Positions 50,128 through 58,523 of a DNA stretch of 64,000 nt are shown here, piece by piece. The DNA is taken from assembly GCF_037450285.1 (NCBI RefSeq), contig NZ_JAQISN010000002.1, positions 682,001 to 746,000 of the forward strand, written 5' to 3'. The notes under the pieces are model-generated. The model was not told where the DNA came from and did no database searches. It was given only the letters and a program-made list of their open reading frames with translations. The translations under genes and the position numbers were made by a program. The DNA is from Erwinia sp. SLM-02. Lineage in GTDB: Bacteria > Pseudomonadota > Gammaproteobacteria > Enterobacterales > Enterobacteriaceae. How positions within the stretch are numbered: position 1 is the stretch's first letter; each line of letters begins with the position of its first letter.

Positions 50128-52464
50128 CTAAGTTGTCTCGCCGGCCCAGGCCACAAACGTCGGCGGCAGCCAGGCAGTCACCGCCGGCAGCGGTTCATTA
50201 AAGCGGGCGATCTCTACAAAGCAGGTCTGCGCGGTGCTGCCCTGGCCGAGCCGGGAGCTGCCGATATCGGTGGTTAACACGTTCGGGTTGCCGTGTTTAT
50301 CCAGCGAGCGGTTCTCCTGCGCGTTCAGCGGGTCGTACCAGGCACCGGTGGAGATCTGCACCACGCCGGGCCGGATATCCTCGGTGAGATGCACCCCCGC
50401 CAGCAGCGCGCCGCGATCGTTAAACACCTTCACAATGTCGCGCTCGGCGATGCCGCGTGCGGCGGCGTCCTGCGGGTGCATCCACAGCGGCTCGCGGCCG
50501 TTAATTTTGGTCTGCTGGCTGACGGTGCCGTGGTCGTACTGGCTGTGCAGCCGCGTGCGCGGCTGGCTGGAAAGCAGATGCAGCGGCCAGCGCTGGCGCA
50601 GCGCCTGCTGTGCCCCCTGCTCTTCCTTATCCCACCAGGCGTGGCCCGGCGCTTCGCGGTAGCCGAAGGCGGCCACCGCGGCGGAGAACAGCTCGATTTT
50701 CCCCGACGGGGTGGACAGCGGTGCGGCCTCGGGATCGTCACGAAAGGCTTTCAGCAGCACCTGCGGCTCACCGGGACGGTCGTACTCCAGCTTGCCCCGC
50801 GCCCAGAAGGTGTCGAAGTCGGGCAGCTGAATGCCCTCCTCTGCCGCTCGCGGACGGGAATCCTGGTAAATCTTCTCCAGCCAGCCGCGCGCGCTGTGTC
50901 CTTCGGTAAACTGCGCGGCAAAATTCAGCCTGTCGGCCAGCGCGCTGAAGATGGCGTAATCATCGCGTGCTTCCGCCAGCGGCGGCAGATGCTGGCGCAT
51001 GGCGATCATAAAGCCGTCGTTGCTGGCGCTGCCGATATCCTCCCGCTCCAGCGAAGTGGTGGCGGGCAGCACGATATCGGCGAACTTAGCCTGGGCGGTC
51101 CAGTACTGCTCGTGAACGATCACCGTGTCCGGCCGCCGCCAGCCGTCGATCAGTCGGTTCAGATCCTGATGATGATGGAAGCTGTTGCCGCCCGCCCAGT
51201 AGATCAGGCGGATATCGGGGTAGGTTAAGGTCTGGCCGTCGAACTCATACCGTTCACCGGGGTGCAGCAGCATATCGGTGATACGTGCCACCGGAATGCG
51301 CGCGCTGACCGCATTGCGGCCCGCAGGCATGCGCGGGCCGGAAAAGCGCCGCCGTTCGGCTCCGGCCAGGTTGGTGGAGGCGTAGCCAAAGCCGATACCG
51401 CCGCCGGGAGTGCCGATCTGCCCGAGCAGCGCGGTGACCGCCACCAGCGCCCAGTAGGCCTGTTCGCCCTGCCGCGCACGCTGCACCGACCATGCCATAT
51501 TGATCATCGTTTTCTTCTGCGCCATCTGCCGCGCCAGCTGGCGGATCGTTTCCGCCTCCAGTCCGGTGATGGCCGCCGCCCACTCGGGGGTTTTGGCTTC
51601 GCCGTCGTCCTCACCCTGCACGTAGGCCGCAAAGCGCTCAAAGCCCACCGTACAGCGGGCGATAAAGTCCCGATCCACCCGGCGTTCGGCAATCAGCACC
51701 TGGCAAACCGCCAGCAGCAGCGCGGTATCGCTGCCGGGCCGAATAGCCAGCCAGTCGGCATCGCGAACGGCGGCCAGATCGTTGCGCACCGGGCTAACGT
51801 TAATAAAGCGGCAGCCGTTGGCGCGCAGGGTTTGCAGCCAGTGGTCAAGGGCGTGATCGTTAGCCCCGCCGCCGTTCACCTGAGCATTGCGCAGCGGCAG
51901 ACCGCCAATGGCGACAAACAGCTCGCAGTGTTCGGCCAGTACCGGCCAGTGGGTGTGCTGGCGCTGAAGATCGTCGAGATCGCCAAGAATATGCGGTAAA
52001 ACGCGCTCTCCGGCGGCGATACTGTAGGTATTGGTGCTGGCGGTGTAGCCGCCAAACTGATTGAGGAAGCGGTGCAGCTGACTTTGCGCATGGTGGAAAC
52101 GGCCGGCGCTCGACCAGCCGTAGGATCCGCCGTAAATCGCCTGATTGCCGTGGGTATCTTTCACCCGCCGCAGCTCCCCGGCCACCAGCGACAGCGCCTG
52201 CTCCCAGCTCACTTCCACAAAGGGCTCTTTACCGCGCCCCTCGCGATTCGCCGGTTTGCCCTGCAGGTAGCTGAGCCGCACCGCCGGCCGCCGCACGCGG
52301 CTGTTGCCCTGCACCGCACCCGGCAGCGAGAAGCCAATCTTTGACGGGTTACGATCCCACTCGACGGGGTCGACGGCGGTCAGCACGCCGTTATCGGTGG
52401 TTACCCGGTAGGTACCCCAGTGGGTCACGGTCAGTCGTTTATCGGCTTCGGCCTGCTGGCTCAT
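50128..52464 (-). CDS. bisC: molybdopterin oxidoreductase, BisC/TorZ family
   Basis: 778 residues, close to E. coli BisC (777). No twin-arginine signal and no N-terminal Cys cluster for FeS, as in cytoplasmic BisC. The Mo-ligand Ser lies in GGSYGWSSAGRFHHAQ, and typical MGD-binding blocks follow. BisC reduces biotin sulfoxide and free methionine-S-sulfoxide. In this operon with a MetNIQ-type importer, a methionine or thioether sulfoxide is the most likely substrate. Whether it is the species' only bisC cannot be told from this window. Confidence 0.85.
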   Translation of the reverse strand: MSQQAEADKRLTVTHWGTYRVTTDNGVLTAVDPVEWDRNPSKIGFSLPGAVQGNSRVRRPAVRLSYLQGKPANREGRGKEPFVEVSWEQALSLVAGELRRVKDTHGNQAIYGGSYGWSSAGRFHHAQSQLHRFLNQFGGYTASTNTYSIAAGERVLPHILGDLDDLQRQHTHWPVLAEHCELFVAIGGLPLRNAQVNGGGANDHALDHWLQTLRANGCRFINVSPVRNDLAAVRDADWLAIRPGSDTALLLAVCQVLIAERRVDRDFIARCTVGFERFAAYVQGEDDGEAKTPEWAAAITGLEAETIRQLARQMAQKKTMINMAWSVQRARQGEQAYWALVAVTALLGQIGTPGGGIGFGYASTNLAGAERRRFSGPRMPAGRNAVSARIPVARITDMLLHPGERYEFDGQTLTYPDIRLIYWAGGNSFHHHQDLNRLIDGWRRPDTVIVHEQYWTAQAKFADIVLPATTSLEREDIGSASNDGFMIAMRQHLPPLAEARDDYAIFSALADRLNFAAQFTEGHSARGWLEKIYQDSRPRAAEEGIQLPDFDTFWARGKLEYDRPGEPQVLLKAFRDDPEAAPLSTPSGKIELFSAAVAAFGYREAPGHAWWDKEEQGAQQALRQRWPLHLLSSQPRTRLHSQYDHGTVSQQTKINGREPLWMHPQDAAARGIAERDIVKVFNDRGALLAGVHLTEDIRPGVVQISTGAWYDPLNAQENRSLDKHGNPNVLTTDIGSSRLGQGSTAQTCFVEIARFNEPLPAVTAWLPPTFVAWAGETT

Positions 52465-52477
52465 AAAGCGCTCCGGA

Positions 52478-53239
52478 TCAGTGCATGGTCATACCGCCGG
52501 TGACGTTAATCGCCTGGCCGGTCATATAAGAGGAGAGCGGGCTGGCGAGAAACAGCACCACGTTGGCCACGTCCTCCGGCTGCGCGGTGCGCCCCAGCGG
52601 TACCTGCGAGCAGTCTTCGGCATAGATCTCCTCCGCCGTCAGGCCGCGAAGTGCGCCGCCCAGCTCCCGCTCGCGCCACTTCATCGCCGTTTCGACAATG
52701 CCGGGGCACACGGCGTTGACGAGGATATTGTCGCGGGCCAGTTCAATCGCCGCCACCTTGGTTAAACCCAGCACCGCATGTTTAGAGGCGACGTACTGCC
52801 CCATCAGGCGATAGCCGTTTTTCCCCGCCTGCGAAGCGATATTGATGATGCGGCCGTAGCGCTGGGCCTTCATCAGTGGGACGGCGGCCTGCGAGGCGTA
52901 GCCGACGCCCTTAACGTTAACGTCGAGGATGCGCTGCCAGGCCGCCTCATCCAGCTCGTCAATGCGGCTCATCACCGACACGCCGCAGCTGTTGACCAGG
53001 ATATCCACCCCGCCAAACTGCTGCTGCGCCGCCGCAATCAGTTCGCCCGCCTGCTTGGGGCGGGCAATATCACAGGGCAGCCACAGCCAGCGGTCGCCGG
53101 TTTCCCGCGCGGCAATGGCGATATCGCCCACCACCACGCTGGCACCGGCCTGATGTAGCCGTTCGGCGATCGCCCGCCCGATGCCCTGCAGGCCGCCGGT
53201 GACGACCGCCGTCTGCCCGCGGAGATCGATGGCAACCAT
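52478..53239 (-). CDS. short-chain dehydrogenase/reductase
   Basis: 253 residues: TGGLQGIG cofactor loop, VNSCG in place of NNAG, and catalytic YVASK. ATG 53239 overlaps the stop of the LuxS-like gene (TGATG); the longer frame to 53344 would run through that gene. It probably oxidises or reduces a sugar-like hydroxyl. Its tight link to the LuxS-like gene suggests action on the ribosyl-derived fragment. Confidence 0.87.
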   Translation of the reverse strand: MVAIDLRGQTAVVTGGLQGIGRAIAERLHQAGASVVVGDIAIAARETGDRWLWLPCDIARPKQAGELIAAAQQQFGGVDILVNSCGVSVMSRIDELDEAAWQRILDVNVKGVGYASQAAVPLMKAQRYGRIINIASQAGKNGYRLMGQYVASKHAVLGLTKVAAIELARDNILVNAVCPGIVETAMKWRERELGGALRGLTAEEIYAEDCSQVPLGRTAQPEDVANVVLFLASPLSSYMTGQAINVTGGMTMH

Positions 53240-53703
53240 CACACCACCTGACGGGAAAACGCGTCGGTACTGATCCCGGCCGCCAGCACCTGTCGCGCGT
53301 ACTCTTTCGCTGAAAACAGCGAGTGATCGCGATAGTTGCCGCACTCCAGCGGCGTAACCGCCGGCACGTCGGTGGCATCCACCACGCGTTGCAGCACGCG
53401 GGTCAGCGCGGTGGCGATGGTTTTCGGGTCGCGGTTATCCCACAGGATTAAATAGAAGCCGGTGCGGCAGCCCATCGGGGAAATATCGATCACCCCGTCC
53501 AGCTCTTCACGCAGGCCGAAGGCCAGCAGGTGCTCCAGCGTGTGCAGCGCGGCGGTCGGGATGGCATCCACGTTCGGCTGCAAAAGGCGCAGATCGTATT
53601 TTTCCACCACGCTGCCCAGCGCGTGTTTTTCGTTGCCGGCCACCCGGACATAGGGGGCGATGACTTTGTTATGGTCGAGGGTAAAGCTCTCTACTACTGG
53701 CAT
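53239..53703 (-). CDS. LuxS-like S-ribosylhomocysteine lyase paralogue
   Basis: 154 residues. All LuxS catalytic elements are present: metal ligands H54 and H58 (HTLEH), base E57, catalytic C79 (MGCRTGFY) and third metal ligand C121 (ECGNY). LuxS splits S-ribosylhomocysteine into homocysteine and the autoinducer-2 precursor. It is shorter than, and clearly different from, the usual enterobacterial LuxS, and sits in a MetNIQ/BisC operon rather than near gshA. A second copy with a catabolic or salvage role is likely. AGGAGAACAGT precedes the ATG. Confidence 0.85.
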   Translation of the reverse strand: MPVVESFTLDHNKVIAPYVRVAGNEKHALGSVVEKYDLRLLQPNVDAIPTAALHTLEHLLAFGLREELDGVIDISPMGCRTGFYLILWDNRDPKTIATALTRVLQRVVDATDVPAVTPLECGNYRDHSLFSAKEYARQVLAAGISTDAFSRQVV

Positions 53704-53719
53704 ACTGTTCTCCTTACGA

Positions 53720-54388
53720 TTATTCGCGACGTATCCGGCGCGCCAGACGCGTGCCGAAGGTCTGTAAAAGCTGCACGATAACGATCAGCACCAGCGCGGT
53801 GCTCAGCGTGGCAAAGGCATCAAAACGCTGGTAGCCGTAGGTAATGGCCAGGTCGCCGATACCGCCGCCGCCAACGGTGCCCGCCATCGCGGTGGCACCC
53901 AGCAGGCCGATGGTGGCGGTGGTCAGCGCGAGGATCAGCGATGATGCGGCCTCCGGCAGCATAAAGTGCCAGATGGTCTGAAAGGTGCTGGCCCCCATGG
54001 CGTCGGCGGATTCGAGGATGCCCTCATCCACCTCCAGCAGCGAGCTTTCCACCAGCCGGGCAATATAGGGAGCGATAAACACCACCAGCGGTACAATCGC
54101 GCCGGGGGTGCCGATAGTGGTGCCGACCAGCCAGCGGGTAACCGGCAGGATGCTGATCAGCAGAATGATAAACGGCAGCGATCGCAGGATATTCACCACC
54201 GGGTTCAGCACCTGATGCAGCGCGCGATTCGGCAGAATGCCGCCGGGGCGGCACAGCACCAGCACAATGCCCAGCGGAATGCCGAGCAGCGCGCCAAAGC
54301 CCAGCGAGATGCTGACCATGATCAGCGTGTCGTACAGCGCCAGTAAAAACTGATCGCCGGTGATGGCGGTATCAATGAATTCAAACAT
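53720..54388 (-). CDS. methionine-type ABC permease (MetI family)
   Basis: 222 residues with five or six helices and the typical loop MGASTFQTIWHFMLPEA contacting the ATPase. Overlaps the ATPase gene by 8 bp. Inner-membrane part of the importer. Confidence 0.88.
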   Translation of the reverse strand: MFEFIDTAITGDQFLLALYDTLIMVSISLGFGALLGIPLGIVLVLCRPGGILPNRALHQVLNPVVNILRSLPFIILLISILPVTRWLVGTTIGTPGAIVPLVVFIAPYIARLVESSLLEVDEGILESADAMGASTFQTIWHFMLPEAASSLILALTTATIGLLGATAMAGTVGGGGIGDLAITYGYQRFDAFATLSTALVLIVIVQLLQTFGTRLARRIRRE

Positions 54389-55406
54389 CGCTGATTTTCA
54401 CTCCTGCCTCGTGGAGGTAGCGGGCCGCCGCCGCGATATCCGCCGCTTCGCCGCTAATCTGCACGATCATAAAACCGAGGATGGTGCTCTGAACTTCGGA
54501 CATACTGGCAAACAGGATATTGACCTCCACCGGATACTCGCGGATCAGCCGGTTGACGATCGGCTGCTGCGCGGTCTGCCCCACGAATTCCAGCCGTAGC
54601 GCCCGGCTCTGGCTTTGCTGCCTGATGCGCGCCACGGTCTGTTCCGGCAGGCGATCGTGGATCACCGACTGCACAAAGCTGGCGGTGACCGAATCTTTCG
54701 GCTGGCCAAACAGCTCAAGCACGTTTCCCTGCTCCACCACCTGCCCGTTGGCCATCACCGCGACCTTGTGGCAGATTTTCTGCACCACCGACATTTCGTG
54801 GGTAATCAGCACGATGGTGATGCCGTAGCGGCGGTTAATTTCCTGCAGCAGCAGCAGGATCTGCACGGTGGTGTGCGGGTCCAGCGCCGAGGTGGCCTCA
54901 TCACACAGCAGAATCGACGGGTTGGTGGCCAGCGCGCGGGCAATCCCCACGCGCTGCTTTTGCCCGCCGGAAAGCTCATCGGGATAGCTTTGTGCCTTAT
55001 CGCTGAGGTTCACGAAGGCCAGCAGCTCGTTGACCCGCTCGCGGATAAAGGCTTTATCGCGCCCCTGTAGGATCAGCGGGATCGCCACGTTGTGAAATAC
55101 CGTGCGCGAGTTCAGCAGGTTAAAGTGCTGAAAGATCATGCCGATATCTTTTTTCACCTGGTTCAGCTGTTTCTTACCGATGCCCTGCAGCGAAAGATCG
55201 TTAATCAGCACATCGCCCTGGGTGGGCGTTTCCAGATGGTTAATCAGGCGCAGCAGCGTGCTTTTTCCCGCGCCGCTGGCACCGATAACGCCAAAGATAT
55301 CGCCCTGATCGATGGTCAGGTTGACGTTATCCAGCGCAAGGAAGCTTTCTCCCTTGCGGGTAAACGTTTTGCTGACCGCGTTAAAACGGATCGCCGGCTG
55401 ACTCAT
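54381..55406 (-). CDS. methionine-type ABC ATP-binding protein (MetN family)
   Basis: 341 residues. Walker A GASGAGKS, signature LSGGQKQR, Walker B ILLCDEATSALD, and a C-terminal NIL domain of about 75 residues, which in MetN binds methionine and inhibits transport. Start overlaps the stop of the binding-protein gene (ATGA). Confidence 0.9.
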   Translation of the reverse strand: MSQPAIRFNAVSKTFTRKGESFLALDNVNLTIDQGDIFGVIGASGAGKSTLLRLINHLETPTQGDVLINDLSLQGIGKKQLNQVKKDIGMIFQHFNLLNSRTVFHNVAIPLILQGRDKAFIRERVNELLAFVNLSDKAQSYPDELSGGQKQRVGIARALATNPSILLCDEATSALDPHTTVQILLLLQEINRRYGITIVLITHEMSVVQKICHKVAVMANGQVVEQGNVLELFGQPKDSVTASFVQSVIHDRLPEQTVARIRQQSQSRALRLEFVGQTAQQPIVNRLIREYPVEVNILFASMSEVQSTILGFMIVQISGEAADIAAAARYLHEAGVKISDV

Positions 55407-56215
55407 TTGAAATAGCTGGGCTGCAGGTAGCCCTCATACTGCGGATGAGTGGTGATATAGGTTTTAAACTCGGCAGAGTGGTAGCCCGCCACGATGTCTT
55501 TGGCAAACTGCGCGTCTTTATTTTTCCCGGCCACCGTGACCACGTTGATAAACTGGCTGGTTGGCGTTTCCAGCTTCAGCGCCGAGCTTAATTTCATCCC
55601 GCTGGAGACGGCGAAGTTGCCCTGGATCAGCCCGAAATCAACGTCCGGCAGCGCGCGAACCTGCTGGGCGTTATCCATCTCTTTCAGCACGATTTTGTAC
55701 GGGTTTTCGCTAATCGCTTTCTGTGAGAAGGTCGCCGGGTCGATATCGGCCTTCAGCTTGACCCAGCCGAGGCTCTGCAGCACCAGCAGGGCGCGATATT
55801 CGTTAGGCGCCTGGTTGGGTACCGAGATTACCGTGCCCGGTTTCGGCGTATCCAGCGTGTTAAGTTTGCCGGCATACAGGCCCATCGGCGGGGTTGGCAC
55901 CTGTACAATGCCGACGTTATCAATACCCAGCCGCTCGTTGACCGATTTTAAGTACACCGGGTGCTGCATAATATTGGCTTCGATATTACCCCGCGCTACT
56001 GCATCATTAACCTGAATACCGTCGCTGAAATCTTTATACTCGACTTTATATCCCTGCTTGATCAAAAATGGTGCAACGCCATTCTGAAACTGTTCTTTAT
56101 AGGGGCCGGGGTTAAAACCCACGCGAATTAATTTATCATCGGCATGCGCTGTCGAAATAACTACAGCAGAAGACAATAAGGCAATAACTACTCCGCTAAT
56201 CAATGACCTGCGCAT
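55403..56215 (-). CDS. NlpA/MetQ-family substrate-binding protein, not lipidated
   Basis: 270 residues from ATG 56215, which follows GGAGAGAG; the longer frame to 56260 has no site. The signal peptide ends THA-D with no lipobox Cys, so unlike MetQ the protein is likely soluble in the periplasm. MetQ-like fold: FLIKQGYKVEYKDFSDGIQVNDAVARG is shown by position 45-75. First gene of the minus-strand operon. Ligand unknown; methionine, its sulfoxide or a related thioether is suggested by context. Confidence 0.82.
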   Translation of the reverse strand: MRRSLISGVVIALLSSAVVISTAHADDKLIRVGFNPGPYKEQFQNGVAPFLIKQGYKVEYKDFSDGIQVNDAVARGNIEANIMQHPVYLKSVNERLGIDNVGIVQVPTPPMGLYAGKLNTLDTPKPGTVISVPNQAPNEYRALLVLQSLGWVKLKADIDPATFSQKAISENPYKIVLKEMDNAQQVRALPDVDFGLIQGNFAVSSGMKLSSALKLETPTSQFINVVTVAGKNKDAQFAKDIVAGYHSAEFKTYITTHPQYEGYLQPSYFK

Positions 56216-56456
56216 AAAAATTCTCTCTCCGGTGCAGTGTTGAATATAAAAATAAGTCATTCCAATATACTCAGAACTTTGCAGCGAAAGTGAATTCTGC
56301 TCAATATCTTTATTGTGCTAACCTTATCCGCTTTTCGTTATTGCGATTTCTGCATATCCTTATCAGTTTTACTTTTTCACTCGCGGGGAAATTTCATTTT
56401 ATGCATTGATGGGCTATGCCATAGTCCGGTTATTATTCGTTTTTATTGAGAGTATT

Positions 56457-57632
56457 ATGCCGGTATTTTCCGCTTCGCCCCTTTTAGATCGGTTAGAAGA
56501 GAATCTGTTTAGCGCGCTGGAGAGAATGGCGGCGCAGATCGACACCTCGCAGCGCCCGCTTGTCGACCTCTCTTCCGGCAGCCCGCGCCAGCCCACTCCG
56601 GCGGTGGTGGTCGCCACGCTGCAATCCGCCGCCGCACAGCCGGAAAACCACGATTACCCGTCGTTCTGGGGTAAGCCTACGCTGCGCCAGGCAATCGCCC
56701 GCTTTTATCAGCGCCAGTACGGCGTGGCGCTGGATCCGGACAGCGAGATTGCCGTTTTCCACGGCTCGCATATCGGCGTCACCGGGCTGCCGCGCGCGCT
56801 GCTGGCGCCCGGTCAGTATCTGGTTTCGACCGATCCCTGCTACCCCATTTACCGTTCGGCGGCCGCGCAGGCGCAGGCGCGGTTCTACGGCATCCCGCTG
56901 CACGCTAAAAACCAGTTCCTGCCGGACTTTACCGACGTGCCGGAAGCGGTCGCCCGCGAGGCAGGACTGCTGATGCTCAACTACCCACATAACCCGACCG
57001 GTGCGGTGGCTACCCCGCGGCTGTTTGACGATGCGCTGGCGTTCGTCCAGCGGCTGAACGTTCCGCTGCTGCATGACTTCGCCTACTCGGCGATTGGCCG
57101 CCATGCGCAGGAAGCGCCACCGAGCCTGCTGACGCAGCCGGAGGGGAAAGCGTGGGGCGTGGAGATCTATACGATGTCGAAAACCTTTCTGATGGCGGGC
57201 TGGCGCTTTGGTTTCGCCGTCGGCAACGCCTCGGTGATTAGCGCGTTTAAAAAGCTGCACAGCCACAGCTACAGCACGGTGTTTGGCGCGGTGCAGGATG
57301 CGGCGATTACCGCGCTGGATCTGCCGGAGAGCGAGGTTGCCGGGTTTGCGGCGCTTTACCACCGCCGTCGCGAGCGGGCCATCCGCGCGCTGGAAGCGAT
57401 GCGCTGGCCGGTGGATGCCCGCCAGGGCACCTTCTTCCTCTGGCTGCCGGTGCCGGCGGGCTACAGTTCACAGCAGTTCACCGAGCGCCTGCTGCACGAG
57501 GCGCAGGTGCTGGTCGCCCCCGGCCACGGTTTTGGCGCAGGCGGCGAAGGCTTTGTGCGCCTGAGCCTGACGGCCAGCGATGAGGCGCTGGATGAGGCGC
57601 TGAAGCGGATTGCGGCACTGAAATTGTTTAGC
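56457..57632 (+). CDS. class I/II PLP aminotransferase
   Basis: About 391 residues from ATG 56457, preceded by GAGAG; the longer frame to 56406 lacks a site. The PLP Lys lies in MSKTFLMAGWRFGF, with NYPHNPTG and DFAYSAIG as cofactor motifs. It is divergent from the MetNIQ-type operon and probably co-regulated through the 241-bp region between. A role in converting methionine or a related amino acid to its 2-oxoacid would fit; the YbdH-like dehydrogenase could then act on the product. Confidence 0.83.
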
Positions 57633-57639
57633 TGACTCT

Positions 57640-57680
57640 GCCGGGTTACGGGGGTTAACAGGTCACCCCGGTAGCCCGGC
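57640..57680 (+). terminator. hairpin after aminotransferase gene
   Basis: GCCGGGTTACGGGG pairs imperfectly with CCCCGGTAGCCCGGC, a few bases after the stop codon. No T-tract. Confidence 0.5.
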
Positions 57681-57811
57681 TGCAGCCGTCTTTACCCTGG
57701 CTTCAGAACAAAGCTCACCGGCTTACGGGCCAGCGCTTAGTCGTCTGCATCATCGCTCCAGCGCAAAGCTCCTCTGCCAGCGATCACCGGGCCAGCCAAC
57801 AACAGGAGTGC

Positions 57812-58228
57812 TCACTCCCCCTGTAGCGTTGCGACTATCCGACGCTCGCCGCCGTGAATGCGGTGCTCGCCCAGATAAATTCCCTGCCAGGTACCTAACA
57901 GCAGCCGCCCACGGCTGACCGGCAGCAGCAGCGAGGTGCCCAGCAGCGAGGATTTGATGTGCGCCGGCATATCGTCCGCGCCTTCGTAGTCATGCTGGTA
58001 CGGCGCGTTTTCCGGCACGTGACGCAGGAAGTGCTGCTCCATATCGCTGCGCACCGTGGGGTCGCAGTTTTCATTGAGGGTTAATGACGCGGAGGTGTGC
58101 TGCAGCAGAAGGTGAAGCAGGCCGGTCTGCACATCGCTCAGGCGGCGCAGTTCGCCGAGGATCTCATCGGTGACGAGGTGAAAACCACGCGGCTTCGCGT
58201 TCAGGGTGAGCGTTTGCTGATACCACAT
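57812..58228 (-). CDS. yjbQ: YjbQ family protein (UPF0047)
   Basis: 138 residues, the same length as E. coli YjbQ. Conserved family motifs LLLQHTSASLTLNEN and GTWQGIYLGEHR; members have weak thiamine-phosphate synthase activity in vitro. The start at 58228 (MWYQQ) is chosen because the longer frame to 58492 runs through the tandem repeat. yjbR, its neighbour in E. coli, is absent. Confidence 0.93.
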   Translation of the reverse strand: MWYQQTLTLNAKPRGFHLVTDEILGELRRLSDVQTGLLHLLLQHTSASLTLNENCDPTVRSDMEQHFLRHVPENAPYQHDYEGADDMPAHIKSSLLGTSLLLPVSRGRLLLGTWQGIYLGEHRIHGGERRIVATLQGE

Positions 58229-58384
58229 TGTCAGACTCCTTAACGTAACAGATGCGTTAAGTGTGCAGCATATGAGGCAAAGGTAAACCGGAAAGCGTTG
58301 AAACAGGGAAATCAGGATGAAGAAGTTTGGCGCTCTGGCAGATTCAGGGAGTTCGAGGCCCGGGGGCCAGGGGCCGGCAGATTG

Positions 58385-58488
58385 GCAGGTCAGCAGGTCA
58401 GCCGATAAGCCGATAAGCCGATAAGCCGATAAGCCGGTAAGCCGGTAAGCCGGTAAGCAGGTAAGCAGGTAAGCAGGTAAGCAGGTAA
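58385..58488. repeat. 8-bp tandem repeat, 13 units (VNTR)
   Basis: Thirteen contiguous 8-bp units in four ordered blocks: GCAGGTCA x2, GCCGATAA x4, GCCGGTAA x3, GCAGGTAA x4. Neighbouring blocks differ by one to three substitutions. It lies between the tyrB stop codon and the yjbQ promoter region. Confidence 0.95.
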
Positions 58489-58493
58489 GCATA

Positions 58494-58517
58494 GCTGGCC
58501 GGGCGCCCCCGGCCAGC
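58494..58517 (-). terminator. tyrB terminator-like hairpin
   Basis: Perfect 10-bp GC-rich stem, GCTGGCCGGG pairing with CCCGGCCAGC around a 4-nt loop, just after the tyrB stop codon. Lacks a T-tract; the tandem repeat follows directly. Confidence 0.6.
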
Positions 58518-58523
58518 AGAACA

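Noticed and set aside
58385..58488. Tandem repeat considered as a CRISPR array
   Set aside because: Units are 8 bp and directly adjacent with no spacers.
58229..58492. N-terminal extension of yjbQ through the tandem repeat
   Set aside because: The encoded Leu/Ala/Tyr repeat is a by-product of the 8-bp minisatellite, and the start at 58228 gives the exact family length.
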